Shown one piece after another: positions 25,103 to 33,981 of a stretch of DNA of 64,000 bases (positions within the stretch are counted from its first letter, which is position 1; the number at the start of each line of letters is the position of its first letter). The notes under the pieces were generated by a model that saw only the letters and a list, made by a program, of their open reading frames with translations, was not told the origin of the DNA and did not search any database. Location: positions 306,666 to 370,665 of the forward strand of contig JADFMN010000003.1 in assembly GCA_022563855.1 (NCBI GenBank), in the 5' to 3' direction. This DNA comes from Armatimonadota bacterium (lineage in GTDB: Bacteria; Armatimonadota; Fimbriimonadia; Fimbriimonadales; Fimbriimonadaceae). Position numbers and translations under genes: made by a program.

Positions 25103-26452
25103 ATGGCAGATGACTTCAATTGGAACGACGTGACAAGAGAATCCGACGGTGCTGGCGAGACGACTCAGCCGCCACCGATTGATGAGGCGGACGGCGACTT
25201 TCCCCTACCGGAGCAGAACGTGCAACAGCTGCTCAGGGAAATAGACAACGCCGACGACCAATACATGCCGGCAGCGATTTCGCAGGATCTTGTGACCCCG
25301 GATGTCTCAACGAAGAAATACCTCGTCGAGAGCGAAATCCAGGAGCCGAACTACGAGAGGATCGCAGAGGACGTCAAACCGATCAAGGATGTGCACCTCG
25401 ATGAGATCTTGACCATGGCTGTTGAGCGGAAGGCGAGCGACGTCCACATCACCTCCGGCCTGCCACCTATGATGCGATTGGATGGCGAGGTGCTTCCGCT
25501 GCCGTTTCAGAAACTTGGCGACGAAGAAGCGAAGCGACTGATTTATGAGACGCTGTCCGACGACAACCTACAGAAATTCGAACAAGTGCACGAACTCGAC
25601 TTCGGTCACACCGTCAAGTCCGTAGCGCGGTTTCGCTTCAACGTTTATATGCAGCGCAACTCGGTCGCCGGAGCACTTAGAATTATCCCCAACCGAATAC
25701 CGACGTACGATGAGCTGCGTCTGCCTCCGATCGTTCGAGACGTCTGCAAGAGAACGTCCGGCTTGATTCTCGTGACTGGACCGACCGGGTCTGGCAAGAC
25801 GACGACGATCGCGGCAATGATCGACGATATCAACGAGACCCTTCACGGTCACATACTCACGATCGAAGATCCGATCGAGTACTTGCACAAACATAAGAGC
25901 TGCATGGTGAACCAGCGCGAAATGCACAGTGACACGCTGTCGTTTCAGGGATCGCTTCGTGCCGTCTTGCGAGAAGACCCGGATATCATTCTAGTCGGCG
26001 AGCTGCGGGATCTTGAAACGATCGAGGCGGCGTTGACGTTGGCTGAGACCGGACACTTGGTATTCGGCACGTTGCACACGCGGAACGCTCCGGCAACGAT
26101 CGACAGGATCATCGACGTGTTCCCTGCCGGTCAGCAGGCTCAGATTCGCTTGCTTCTCGCGAACACGATTGAGGCGGTGATTTCACAGCAGCTGCTCCCC
26201 AAGCTCGGTGGTGGACGTGTGGTAGCTCTTGAAGTGATGATCGGCGTCTCGGCAGTGAAGAACCTCATACGAGAGGGGAAGACGCACCAAATGTACTCGG
26301 TCATAGAAACATCGTCCAAGGTCGGCATGGTCACGATGGACAAGGCTCTGGCGGACCTAGTCCGACAGGCGACAGTGAGCTACGAAGAAGCGATGACCAG
26401 GGCGGTCGACAAAGAGACGTTCACCCGCCTCGCCAAGCACTCGGCAGCCTAG
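25103..26452 (+). CDS. pilT: Type IV pilus retraction ATPase PilT
   Basis: 449 residues from ATG 25103, preferred because GGAG lies 7 bases upstream; ATG 25097 is only 1 base from GGAG. The first about 100 residues are an acidic, Gln/Asp-rich extension not found in classical PilT. The rest is canonical: ASDVHITSGLPPMMRLDGEV, Walker A GPTGSGKT at 226-233, DPIEYLHKH, DPDIILVGELRDLETIEAAL, and LAETGHLVFGTLHT. There is no zinc tetracysteine, as expected for PilT. It depolymerises pili for twitching. It ends tail-to-tail with the next small gene, sharing a CTAG. Confidence 0.94.
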   Translation: MADDFNWNDVTRESDGAGETTQPPPIDEADGDFPLPEQNVQQLLREIDNADDQYMPAAISQDLVTPDVSTKKYLVESEIQEPNYERIAEDVKPIKDVHLDEILTMAVERKASDVHITSGLPPMMRLDGEVLPLPFQKLGDEEAKRLIYETLSDDNLQKFEQVHELDFGHTVKSVARFRFNVYMQRNSVAGALRIIPNRIPTYDELRLPPIVRDVCKRTSGLILVTGPTGSGKTTTIAAMIDDINETLHGHILTIEDPIEYLHKHKSCMVNQREMHSDTLSFQGSLRAVLREDPDIILVGELRDLETIEAALTLAETGHLVFGTLHTRNAPATIDRIIDVFPAGQQAQIRLLLANTIEAVISQQLLPKLGGGRVVALEVMIGVSAVKNLIREGKTHQMYSVIETSSKVGMVTMDKALADLVRQATVSYEEAMTRAVDKETFTRLAKHSAA

Positions 26453-26673
26453 GCGGAGTGCACCCGGCTGACAACGACAAACGCGTCAGGGCCCAGGGCC
26501 TTGGCGCGTTTGACGTAGAACGCGGCGTCGGACACCGACTCCGCGTAGTGAAGATCGGCGTCGTCGAAGAACACCGTACCAACACCCTCGACTTGGTATC
26601 GCCCTTTGCGCACTGGATTCCCGAGTTCGGAAATCGTCACTAAGATTCGACCTTCGCCGATCTCTTCCGCCAT
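26449..26673 (-). CDS. Small conserved-looking cytoplasmic protein, unknown function
   Basis: 74 residues from ATG 26673, chosen because a TATGAT -10 box lies 6 bases upstream. The sequence (EGRILVTISELGNPVRKGRY, VFFDDADLHYAESVSDAAFY) suggests an alpha/beta domain with no signal peptide or membrane segment. Its stop codon and that of pilT overlap in the palindrome CTAG, giving convergent genes with a 4-base overlap. No family recognised. Confidence 0.7.
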   Translation of the reverse strand: MAEEIGEGRILVTISELGNPVRKGRYQVEGVGTVFFDDADLHYAESVSDAAFYVKRAKALGPDAFVVVSRVHSA

Positions 26674-26679
26674 AGACGA

Positions 26680-26685
26680 ATCATA
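26680..26685 (-). promoter_or_regulatory. -10 element, leaderless-type promoter
   Basis: TATGAT on the minus strand ends 6 bases before the ATG at 26673. Confidence 0.5.
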
Positions 26686-26764
26686 CCCGTGCTGGGTATC
26701 GTTCCGGCACCGGTCAGAATCGGGCCACGATCTGAAACTGAACCGAGGCACAGGAGGAATCGTT

Positions 26765-27001
26765 GTGGAAATAATCAAGACTATATTGGGTGTCGTCGTT
26801 GGACTCGCGTCATTTGTGTGCTGGATAATAGTCCTAGTCGAAATGTTCAAAGACGAGATTTGGAAGGGGATCGTCGGTCTAATTTGCGGACTCTACTGGC
26901 TTTATTACGCGCTGTTCGAGTTCGACCATGAGTATAAGTGGCCGATCGTTCTATTCGCGATCTTCGGTGGCTCCGCAGCCGCTGGACTCATCGGGCTCTA
27001 G
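26765..27001 (+). CDS. Small three-helix membrane protein
   Basis: 78 residues from GTG 26765; AGGAGG lies 7 bases upstream and decides the start. Three hydrophobic segments: residues 3-25 (IIKTILGVVVGLASFVCWII), 33-53 (IWKGIVGLICGLYWLYYALF) and 59-78 (WPIVLFAIFGGSAAAGLIGL). Nearly the whole protein lies in the membrane. It is convergent with the next small membrane-protein gene and the two stop codons share CTAG. No function can be assigned. Confidence 0.75.
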   Translation: MEIIKTILGVVVGLASFVCWIIVLVEMFKDEIWKGIVGLICGLYWLYYALFEFDHEYKWPIVLFAIFGGSAAAGLIGL

Positions 27002-27126
27002 GCGTCTCTTTCACCGACTTTCGCGGCGATCCCGGTTATGATGATGCCCAACAGGATGTACCCAATAACACCTGCGCCAAATCCTAACGGCGACGCGATC
27101 AAGTCACAAAATGGAATGCTCTGCAT
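26998..27126 (-). CDS. 42-residue membrane peptide gene
   Basis: Very short gene: ATG at 27126, preceded by an excellent Shine-Dalgarno GGAGGAG ending 3 to 4 bases upstream. The product has a short polar N-terminus, one hydrophobic helix (LGFGAGVIGYILLGIIITGI, about residues 14-33) and a charged tail AAKVGERDA. It is convergent with the three-helix protein with a 4-base overlap. A toxin-like or membrane-stabilising small protein is possible, but nothing in the sequence decides. Confidence 0.6.
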   Translation of the reverse strand: MQSIPFCDLIASPLGFGAGVIGYILLGIIITGIAAKVGERDA

Positions 27127-27206
27127 TGACTCCTCCGTGCCCAAACGGGCGTCCCACGCAGAGAATCACGGGGGTGGCGAATAACAGGATGCACCGCTGG
27201 GTCTTG

Positions 27207-27212
27207 TAGAAT
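27207..27212 (+). promoter_or_regulatory. -10 element, leaderless-type promoter
   Basis: TAGAAT ends 6 bases before the GTG at 27219. Confidence 0.5.
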
Positions 27213-27218
27213 CCAGCC

Positions 27219-28115
27219 GTGACTCGGTGCAGAGCAATTTTGAACCCGACCTGTGGGCGAGGGGCCGCGCGAAAAGTGTGGGCCGAAGTCAGTGAAGCGT
27301 GCACTCTGGGCGAGAACGTCGACGTCTGCACGACCGAGAAGCAGGGGCACGGTACGGAACTGGCGAAAGAGGCCGCGCTGGCGGGGTACGACCGTGTCGT
27401 CGCGGTCGGAGGTGACGGCACGATCAACGAGGTGATGAACGGGCTGTTTGGAACAGACACGGCGCTCGCGGTCGTTCCGGCTGGTACGGGCAACGACTGG
27501 ATCAGAACTGTCGGCATTCCTATCGATCCGGTCAAGGCCTGGGAGGTCGCGACCAACGGGCGAGTGTCTGAGACGGACGTGGGCGAGGCGGTTGGGCACA
27601 GGTACTTCATCAACGTTGCCGGCGTGGGGTTCGACGCCGAAGTTGCAAGACGCGTCAAGGTGGCGCGTGGGCTGCTGGCGCGACTCGGTCCGACACCGCG
27701 GTACTTGGCGGCTGTTCTCGGCACGTTTTTCGGTTATCGGGGCGCGGATGTCATCGCAACGATCGACGGGGAAGAGCGCCCTCTGGACAAGATGTTTCTC
27801 ATGGCGATCGCTGTTGCAAAGTACTACGGCAGCGGCATGATGATCGCGCCGCAGGCAGAGATCGACGATGGAGCGTTGGACCTGGTTTGGGGGGCTGACA
27901 TTCGAATGCTCGAACTGCTCGGACTCATGAAGAGGATTTTTGGCGGTAGGCACCTGTCGCATCCGAAGATCAGCACCGAACGATGTTCCGAGGTGACGCT
28001 GAACTCAGACACGCCACTGCCGTTCCACATCGATGGCGACGTTGCTGGCACGCTGCCGGTGACGTTCAAGGTTCACAGGAAGGCGCTGAAGATTATCGTC
28101 CCTGAGGGAAAGTGA
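27219..28115 (+). CDS. Diacylglycerol/lipid kinase family protein (YegS/BmrU-like)
   Basis: 298 residues from GTG 27219. It has the lipid kinase signatures ILNPTCGRGAARKVWAEV (nucleotide-binding loop), VAVGGDGTINEVMNGL with GGDGT at 64-68, and VVPAGTGNDWIRTVGIP. The C-terminal half is the beta-sandwich domain (FINVAGVGFDAEVARRVK; FHIDGDVAGTLPVTFKVHRK). It phosphorylates diacylglycerol or a similar lipid to feed phospholipid recycling. Soluble and membrane associated. The exact lipid is unknown. Confidence 0.92.
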   Translation: MTRCRAILNPTCGRGAARKVWAEVSEACTLGENVDVCTTEKQGHGTELAKEAALAGYDRVVAVGGDGTINEVMNGLFGTDTALAVVPAGTGNDWIRTVGIPIDPVKAWEVATNGRVSETDVGEAVGHRYFINVAGVGFDAEVARRVKVARGLLARLGPTPRYLAAVLGTFFGYRGADVIATIDGEERPLDKMFLMAIAVAKYYGSGMMIAPQAEIDDGALDLVWGADIRMLELLGLMKRIFGGRHLSHPKISTERCSEVTLNSDTPLPFHIDGDVAGTLPVTFKVHRKALKIIVPEGK

Positions 28116-28122
28116 CTGCTGG

Positions 28123-28719
28123 TCAAGACTTTCTCGTCCCGGGTTTGGTGATCGGGATCTTCGCCAGCCACTCCGGCACTTCGTCGGGTGCCCAGGACTC
28201 TGCGTCTACGCTGTAGGCGGCGTGAAAGAGGGCGCCGAAGTCGGCCGGGTTTTGAGAGCGGTCGATCAACACGCCAACGCCCACGACGGTACCCCCGGCT
28301 TGCTCAACTGCGGCAATTGTCTCTCTGACTGAAAGCCCGGTGGTGAGCACGTCGTCTACGACCAGCACCTTGGCACCCGACGGTATGGACTGGCCGCGGC
28401 GCAAGGTCTTAGTGCCGTTCACATCCTCCACGTAGATCGCAGGCAGGTCCATTTGGCGCGCAACTTCGAAAGCGATGATGATGCCTCCCGTCGTCGGACC
28501 AGCGACAAATTCAATGCTCGCATTAGAAAACTCTTGGGCGATTTCCGCACACAGCGCAGAAAGAACTTTGGGTTGAGTGAGGATCCGAAACTTCTCAAAA
28601 TACACGTCGCTGTGCCTGCCGGACGACAGCAGGAAGTGCCCCTTCAGTACAGCCCCCGAATCCTCGAGCATCTGTCCTAGGTCATCCTTGGATTCTGCGT
28701 TGCGAGAGCTATTTCGCAA
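28123..28719 (-). CDS. pyrE: Orotate phosphoribosyltransferase
   Basis: 198 residues from a TTG start at 28719, supported by GGAG 6 bases upstream and overlapping the ccmF end by 11 bases; an internal ATG 17 codons later is an alternative. Motifs: GHFLLSSGRHSDVYFEKFRI, FVAGPTTGGIIIAFEVARQM, and the PRPP-binding loop VLVVDDVLTTGLS followed by VRETIAAVEQAGG. It joins orotate to PRPP, making OMP in pyrimidine synthesis. Other pyr genes are not in the window. Confidence 0.94.
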   Translation of the reverse strand: MRNSSRNAESKDDLGQMLEDSGAVLKGHFLLSSGRHSDVYFEKFRILTQPKVLSALCAEIAQEFSNASIEFVAGPTTGGIIIAFEVARQMDLPAIYVEDVNGTKTLRRGQSIPSGAKVLVVDDVLTTGLSVRETIAAVEQAGGTVVGVGVLIDRSQNPADFGALFHAAYSVDAESWAPDEVPEWLAKIPITKPGTRKS

Positions 28720-31081
28720 CCGGCGTCTCCTCGTCCACCTGACGATTGCGGCGGTAGAACGCAGCCATGAATCCGCCTATCAGCATGACAGCGACGCCGA
28801 GCCAGACGAACATGGTCATGGGCTTGAAGAACACGAGCAATGGATACGCCGCCTCCGTGAACTCCAGATGTATCGTCGCGTCCTTTGTTTCAACGTTGAG
28901 GGCATCGAGGTACACCCAGTAGTTATCGCTGAGCTTGGCGCGTATCTGCTGCGATACCCCGTCCTCCATTACAATGATCAGTTCGATCACTCCATCGAAT
29001 TCAGCAAGAGCATCCGATATTTCGAATCTAGCGAAAAAGACGGTATTTGGAAACTCGCCTACTACATCATGGCCCAAGTATTTGAACAGGAAACGACTTT
29101 GGAACAGCTTCTCTTGCCCCAGTTCGAAGGAGATCGGGTCGGTTGCGACAAAGGTCAGCGGCTGGATGGTGAAATACAGATCGTAAAGCGGCATTCGCTG
29201 GATGTGCGGCCAGACGATGGCGTCCGGCACACCGTCGTGCTCGCCCTCATGCACCTTGTAGTACAGGCCGGGCCAGGCCGTAAACTGCGAGTTGCTTCGC
29301 TCTGCACTGATCTCAATCTTGTTGTCGCGATGGTCTAGTTGCTTCGTCGGTCCGACTAGGTTCAGCGTGTAACCGAACGTTTCCTCTGGCTCGAACGCCG
29401 TCAAGATCACAGTCTCTTGCTGCTCGAAGCCGCGAGAGAACACGAGGCCGAATATCAGTAGCGCCACCCCGATGTGCGCGATCATCCCGCCGATCGAAGG
29501 CCGGGCGTTCTTCCACAGCTCAGCGATTCGCCACGCCGCAGATATTGCGGTAAAGATACAAAGCCAGCCCAAGAACAGAATCCACGAAACGAGCGGCGCA
29601 CTGATACCTAGCATATCGAATGCGATCTCGGAATCAGCTGCTGGGGAGTGGAAGTCTCCGAGTTTCATCCATAGCAGAATGCACCCGACGACCCCGATGG
29701 AAACCGCGAGAGCGTTCAGAAGTTTGCCGAGCAGAGGCCATACTCCTAACCCGCGCCAGGTGAGATACGGGGCAACCGCCATCGCGATCATCAGCGGCAC
29801 GAAGAACCACGCGAGCACGTCGTGGTAAAGCCCTTCGTCGACGATCCTTGGCGTCTCACCCGTCAGCGAAAGCACCAACGGCCAGCTCATGCCCAGCGCT
29901 ATGATCAGGGCGAAGAAGAGCAGAATCCAAGTTCCCGCGCCGTACAAAGTCTCGCGGTTCAGCGGTTCGGCGTCCATCTCCCTGCGCGGTTTGCCCGCAG
30001 CGCGAATCGGCTTGTAGTTGATTGCAAGGATGGTCGCAAAGCCGACAATGCTCAGGATGAGCAGCGCGATCAACAGGTTGAGAGCACTGCTGTCCATTTG
30101 TGCGAAGCTGTGGACGCTCGTGTCGCCCAAGAACCCTGATCGCGTCATGAACGTGCCGTAGCAGAACAGAAGGAACGGAAGCGCGGCGAAGATTACATTG
30201 GCGAACATCCACTTGCCGCGCGATGTCTGCACGAAGAAACCATGTATCAGGACGATGACCGCGATCCACGGGACGAGGCTCGTGTTCTCGACGGGATCCC
30301 ACATCCAGAATCCGCCCCAGCCCAGCGTCTCATACGCCCAGAAGCCGCCCATGCACAGTCCGACGCCCAAGATCCCCAGGCAAGCGAGCGCCCAGGATCG
30401 GACTCCTGGTATCCAGGATGTGAGGTTCCGATGCGCGAGCGCGGCGATCGACCAGGCGAACAGGACCGTCAGGCACGAAAAGCCGAAAAAGATCGTCGGC
30501 GGATGTATCACCACCCAGTAGTTCAGCAGCGACGGTACAAGCCCCCTGCCGTCAAAAGGCACGAAGACCTTGCCGTCTAATCCGACGATGTTCCCAAAGT
30601 CCAGTAAGTTGAACGGCGACTCGAACGCGATGATTGCTGCCAGCACGGCCAAAATGCCGGCGAACGTAACGCCGAACCACCGTTGGTACTTCCCAGTGCC
30701 TCGGATTGCCAGTACGCCGAGAATGGAACTCGTTGTCGCCCAGAGAAGAAAGGATCCTTCCTGCCCGGACCAGACGGCGGCGATCTTGTACTTCAGCTCG
30801 TGGTCGATCGCCGAGTGGTTGTAGATGTAAAGGTATTGGAACTGGTCCGCGATGAAAAGGACCATGAGCGAGCCGAACGCCGCCAGAAAGCTCAAACACC
30901 CTGCAACGAACAGCCGAGCCGGCCACTTGCTATCGCTGGCATACCAAGGCTTCAGCACCCAGAGCAGGGCGGCGGCGAGCAGGCAAGCCAGCGCGATAAA
31001 GATCGAAGCGCGACCGATGATGCCAACCGCCATCGACCAGGCTTCAGGCGACGGAGGAAGTTCTGGGATTTCCGGGTTCAC
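28709..31081 (-). CDS. ccmF: Cytochrome c maturation protein CcmF (haem lyase subunit)
   Basis: 790 residues from a GTG that overlaps the ccmE stop (GTGA), so it is translationally coupled. About 15 transmembrane helices. The haem-handling WWD-type segment is present as GWGGFWMWDPVENTSLVPW, with conserved periplasmic histidines nearby (NYWVVIHPPTIFFGFS, GSFLLWATTSSI). The C-terminal periplasmic domain is complete. CcmF receives haem from holo-CcmE and, with CcmH, attaches it to CXXCH motifs of apocytochromes. ccmA-D, G and H are not in the window. Confidence 0.96.
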   Translation of the reverse strand: MNPEIPELPPSPEAWSMAVGIIGRASIFIALACLLAAALLWVLKPWYASDSKWPARLFVAGCLSFLAAFGSLMVLFIADQFQYLYIYNHSAIDHELKYKIAAVWSGQEGSFLLWATTSSILGVLAIRGTGKYQRWFGVTFAGILAVLAAIIAFESPFNLLDFGNIVGLDGKVFVPFDGRGLVPSLLNYWVVIHPPTIFFGFSCLTVLFAWSIAALAHRNLTSWIPGVRSWALACLGILGVGLCMGGFWAYETLGWGGFWMWDPVENTSLVPWIAVIVLIHGFFVQTSRGKWMFANVIFAALPFLLFCYGTFMTRSGFLGDTSVHSFAQMDSSALNLLIALLILSIVGFATILAINYKPIRAAGKPRREMDAEPLNRETLYGAGTWILLFFALIIALGMSWPLVLSLTGETPRIVDEGLYHDVLAWFFVPLMIAMAVAPYLTWRGLGVWPLLGKLLNALAVSIGVVGCILLWMKLGDFHSPAADSEIAFDMLGISAPLVSWILFLGWLCIFTAISAAWRIAELWKNARPSIGGMIAHIGVALLIFGLVFSRGFEQQETVILTAFEPEETFGYTLNLVGPTKQLDHRDNKIEISAERSNSQFTAWPGLYYKVHEGEHDGVPDAIVWPHIQRMPLYDLYFTIQPLTFVATDPISFELGQEKLFQSRFLFKYLGHDVVGEFPNTVFFARFEISDALAEFDGVIELIIVMEDGVSQQIRAKLSDNYWVYLDALNVETKDATIHLEFTEAAYPLLVFFKPMTMFVWLGVAVMLIGGFMAAFYRRNRQVDEETPVAK

Positions 31082-31455
31082 GGGCTGCCCTGTTCGCCCT
31101 CATACTTGGACGGACACTTGAGTAGAAGCTTGTGCGCCTCGAACTGATCGCCCTTTAGGCTGCCGATCGCGACCACGCGGTCTGCCTCGCCCATGTTCGA
31201 CGGCGCAGGACCCCTGTACAGCACGTCGATCGTCGCTCCGTCATCGTCCGTCAAGCGGAAAGTGATGACCTGGCTGCCGCTCCTGATATCGAGCGAACTC
31301 TTGTCCAGGTCGCCCGCGAGGTGCAGGTTATTCCCGTTCATTTGCCTGGCCTGGGCGATGGTGACGTACGGGCTCGAGTTCTTGACGAAGGAGAACACCA
31401 CGGCGCACAGGCCAAGCGCGCTTAGGGCTAGGGCGATCCAAGTGCCAATTTTCAT
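31078..31455 (-). CDS. ccmE: Cytochrome c haem chaperone CcmE, CXXXY variant
   Basis: 125 residues from ATG 31455. It has one N-terminal membrane anchor (TWIALALSALGLCAVVFSFV) and a periplasmic OB-fold (LHLAGDLDKSS, ITFRLTDDDGATIDVLYRG, VAIGSLKGDQFEAHKLLLKC). The haem-attachment motif, normally HXXXY, is here CPSKY (Cys114, Tyr118), the cysteine variant known from archaea and Desulfovibrio-type systems. It shuttles haem covalently to CcmF, encoded directly downstream. The variant predicts different haem chemistry from E. coli CcmE. Confidence 0.93.
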   Translation of the reverse strand: MKIGTWIALALSALGLCAVVFSFVKNSSPYVTIAQARQMNGNNLHLAGDLDKSSLDIRSGSQVITFRLTDDDGATIDVLYRGPAPSNMGEADRVVAIGSLKGDQFEAHKLLLKCPSKYEGEQGSP

Positions 31456-31616
31456 CAGGCTCGAGGTTATTCTACGCCTTTTCTGACTAGTATCTGCGGG
31501 ATTTTCGGGACGGGCGGTGCAGGAACGATCTTGGCACGGAATTTGTTCTGCTAAGGAGCAACGTTCCGCTTGCATGTGAGAGAATCGGATACAATTCGAT
31601 TTTACGGAGACTTGAG

Positions 31617-32195
31617 TTGAAAAGAGCCCTCCCAGCCCTGCGAATAACCCTTCTGGCCGTCGGCCTGTTTACCGTGGCCGTAGGCCAACGCGCCACGCCT
31701 GAGCAAAGAGGCTCGCTCCCCGATAGCGAGGAGTACGGCACGATGCACATGCAGAGCAACCTGGGCAGCTTTAAGATCATCCCGGCGACCGACGACCGTG
31801 GCAATCCGGACGCAGGTCGGCTCGAGTTTTCGTTCACGGGCACCGTTCTGATCAGCAAGCTCGACGGGAAAGCCACCGTCAGCGAAGGCGTTCGCAAGGA
31901 GTTCGACGATTTGGACAGGGTTGTTTTCCATGGGACGGGAAGTATCGTCATCGATGGCAAGTGGCGGGCGGTCCAATGGTTTGGCGGTGACATGGAAGCG
32001 GTTTGGTACGGTCGCGGAATCGCGCGCATGGTTGGAGAGTTTGACCGGAATCTCGAGACCGGAAACTACTGGTTCGACGATCCTGTCTCCAAGCAGTCGT
32101 GGATGACCCAGATCAGAGAGATTCACTTGCCTCAGAGGCAGTTTGGCAGCAACGTCGTTCCGAAAGACCGGGGCAGTGGCGACGGGTCTGGCTAG
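31617..32195 (+). CDS. Secreted protein of unknown function
   Basis: 192 residues from TTG 31617; GGAG lies 7 bases upstream and TACAAT sits at about 31590. A signal peptide (ALPALRITLLAVGLFTVAVG) is followed by a beta-rich domain (GRLEFSFTGTVLISKLDGKA, VFHGTGSIVIDGKWRAVQWF). The LptA/OstA-like alternation of short strands is suggestive but not decisive. It abuts the next gene with no gap (TAG then GTG), so both are probably expressed together. Confidence 0.75.
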   Translation: MKRALPALRITLLAVGLFTVAVGQRATPEQRGSLPDSEEYGTMHMQSNLGSFKIIPATDDRGNPDAGRLEFSFTGTVLISKLDGKATVSEGVRKEFDDLDRVVFHGTGSIVIDGKWRAVQWFGGDMEAVWYGRGIARMVGEFDRNLETGNYWFDDPVSKQSWMTQIREIHLPQRQFGSNVVPKDRGSGDGSG

Positions 32196-32966
32196 GTGCT
32201 AGAGTGCACCTTCTGCCACATTCCGGGGGTCGGCGGGCACACCGAGCGAGCGCTTTGGCAGCAAGGCTGCCGCACTTGGCACGACTACCTTGATTCGCCC
32301 AGTTCGTACTCTACCGGCGGAACAGCAACAGCTTATTTCACGAGGTCTGTTCAAAAGAGCGCCGACAGTCTAGAGGCTGGCGACTTTGAGTTCTTTTCAA
32401 GGGCGCTCGGAACGAAGGAGAGTTGGCGCGCGTGGCCGTCGTTCAGGAATCGCTGCGTTTATCTTGATATAGAGACAGACGGCGGGATGGGCGGCGACGC
32501 CATCACGATGGTCGGCTTGTACGACGGCGCAGACTTTCAGTGCCTCGTTCGCGGCGAAGACCTCGACTCGTTTCCCGACGTCATTTCTCGCTACTCCATG
32601 ATCGTTACGTTTTTTGGCGCAGGGTTCGATATCCCACTGTTGAGGAAGGCGTTTCCCGACGTCCCGTTCGATCAAATCCACATTGACCTCTGCTATACGC
32701 TGAAGCGCGTAGGGTATCGCGGCGGGCTGAAGAAGATCGAAAGGCAGTTGGGCATAGCGCGATCAGGAGAAACGGACGGCCTGACAGGACGTGATGCGAT
32801 CCGGCTGTGGAACGAGTATCAGAGCGGACGGGACAGCTCTCTCAAACTGCTCGTCGATTATAACAGAGAGGACGTCGTTAATCTGGAGCTGCTCGCGCAG
32901 ATCGCATACGACAAATTACAGCGGACGCTGCTCGTCGACGCCGGCCTAGCAGAAGTCGCCCGCTAG
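32196..32966 (+). CDS. Ribonuclease H-fold exonuclease, YprB-like
   Basis: 256 residues, GTG start directly after the preceding stop. The N-terminal ECTFCHIPGVGGHTERALWQ resembles the YprB entry region. The DEDD exonuclease core is VYLDIETDGG (Asp, Glu), FFGAGFDIPLLRKAFP (Asp) and VDYNREDVVNLELLAQ (Asp), matching the RNase H-like YprB family thought to act on nucleic acids. Overlaps the convergent threonine aldolase gene by 21 bases at its 3' end. Nuclease activity is likely; the substrate is unknown. Confidence 0.85.
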   Translation: MLECTFCHIPGVGGHTERALWQQGCRTWHDYLDSPSSYSTGGTATAYFTRSVQKSADSLEAGDFEFFSRALGTKESWRAWPSFRNRCVYLDIETDGGMGGDAITMVGLYDGADFQCLVRGEDLDSFPDVISRYSMIVTFFGAGFDIPLLRKAFPDVPFDQIHIDLCYTLKRVGYRGGLKKIERQLGIARSGETDGLTGRDAIRLWNEYQSGRDSSLKLLVDYNREDVVNLELLAQIAYDKLQRTLLVDAGLAEVAR

Positions 32967-33968
32967 CCGCTCGATTGTCTCCAAGGCGAACGAAATCCCG
33001 TCGTCGTCGACTCCTCGATGCGTGACGAATCTCAAGCTGTTCACCCCGGCCGAGAAGCATAGGACTCCTTCGTGATTCAGACGATCTTGCCAATCGCCGG
33101 CGAGCGCGGCAGTGTCTACGATCAGGATGTTCGTCATCGAGGGCCGGGGCTTGAGGCCGTCAACCTCGGCGCAACCATCATGAAGCCGCGCACATCTGGC
33201 GTGGTCCTCTGCGAGCCGATCGACCATCGCGTTCAGCGACACGATTCCGCACGCCGCGAGGATCCCGGCCTGCCGCATACCGCCGCCCAATCTCTTTCTC
33301 CAGAGCCTTGCCTCGGCGATGAAATCTTTTGAACCGCACAGCAGCGATCCAACCGGGGAGCTCAGCCCCTTGCTGAGGCAGAAGCTGACGGTATCAACGT
33401 GCTTGGTAATCTCCCGAACGTCTACTCCTAGCGCAACGGACGCGTTGAATACTCTTGCTCCATCAAGATGAATCTTCAGCCCAAGCTCGTCGCAGATCTC
33501 TCGATAGTTGCGATGGTGTTCAACGTCGGTGACCGCGCCCCCGTGTCGGTTGTGGGTGTTCTCGAAGCACACGAGCGTCGTTCCCGGAGTGTGTTCGTCG
33601 TGGTGAAGGCACCTCGCGCGAATCTCGTCCGGCGGAACGACGCCTTCCTTAGCGTACATCGACCGCGGCAGAACGCCTGCGATCACGGCCGGACCGGCGG
33701 CCTCGTAGAACAGCATGTGCGCTTGATCTTCAATGAGAACGCTGTCACCGCGATTCGTGTGCGTTGCAAGCGCGATCTGATTGGCCATGGTGCCGCTCGG
33801 AACGAATACCGACGACTCCTTGCCCATCTTGTCGGCCGCCAGCTCCTCGAGCTTTTGAACAGTCGGTTCGTCGCCCAGCACGTCGTCGCCAAGAGGCGCG
33901 CTGGCCATAGCGTCGTACATCTCCTTCGTGGGCTTAGTGACGGTGTCGCTGCGTAAGTCAACCTGCAC
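32946..33968 (-). CDS. ltaE: Low-specificity L-threonine aldolase
   Basis: 340 residues from GTG 33968. PLP fold type I signatures: [69 protein letters not shown], and the Schiff-base lysine in [17 protein letters not shown]. It splits L-threonine or allo-threonine into glycine and acetaldehyde. The upstream -10 box overlaps the stop codon of the neighbouring esterase gene. Confidence 0.95.
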   Translation of the reverse strand: MQVDLRSDTVTKPTKEMYDAMASAPLGDDVLGDEPTVQKLEELAADKMGKESSVFVPSGTMANQIALATHTNRGDSVLIEDQAHMLFYEAAGPAVIAGVLPRSMYAKEGVVPPDEIRARCLHHDEHTPGTTLVCFENTHNRHGGAVTDVEHHRNYREICDELGLKIHLDGARVFNASVALGVDVREITKHVDTVSFCLSKGLSSPVGSLLCGSKDFIAEARLWRKRLGGGMRQAGILAACGIVSLNAMVDRLAEDHARCARLHDGCAEVDGLKPRPSMTNILIVDTAALAGDWQDRLNHEGVLCFSAGVNSLRFVTHRGVDDDGISFALETIERLAGDFC

Positions 33969-33975
33969 GACTGCT

Positions 33976-33981
33976 ATATTA
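33976..33981 (-). promoter_or_regulatory. -10 element, leaderless-type promoter
   Basis: TAATAT on the minus strand ends 7 bases before the GTG at 33968. It overlaps the stop codon of the upstream esterase gene. Confidence 0.45.
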
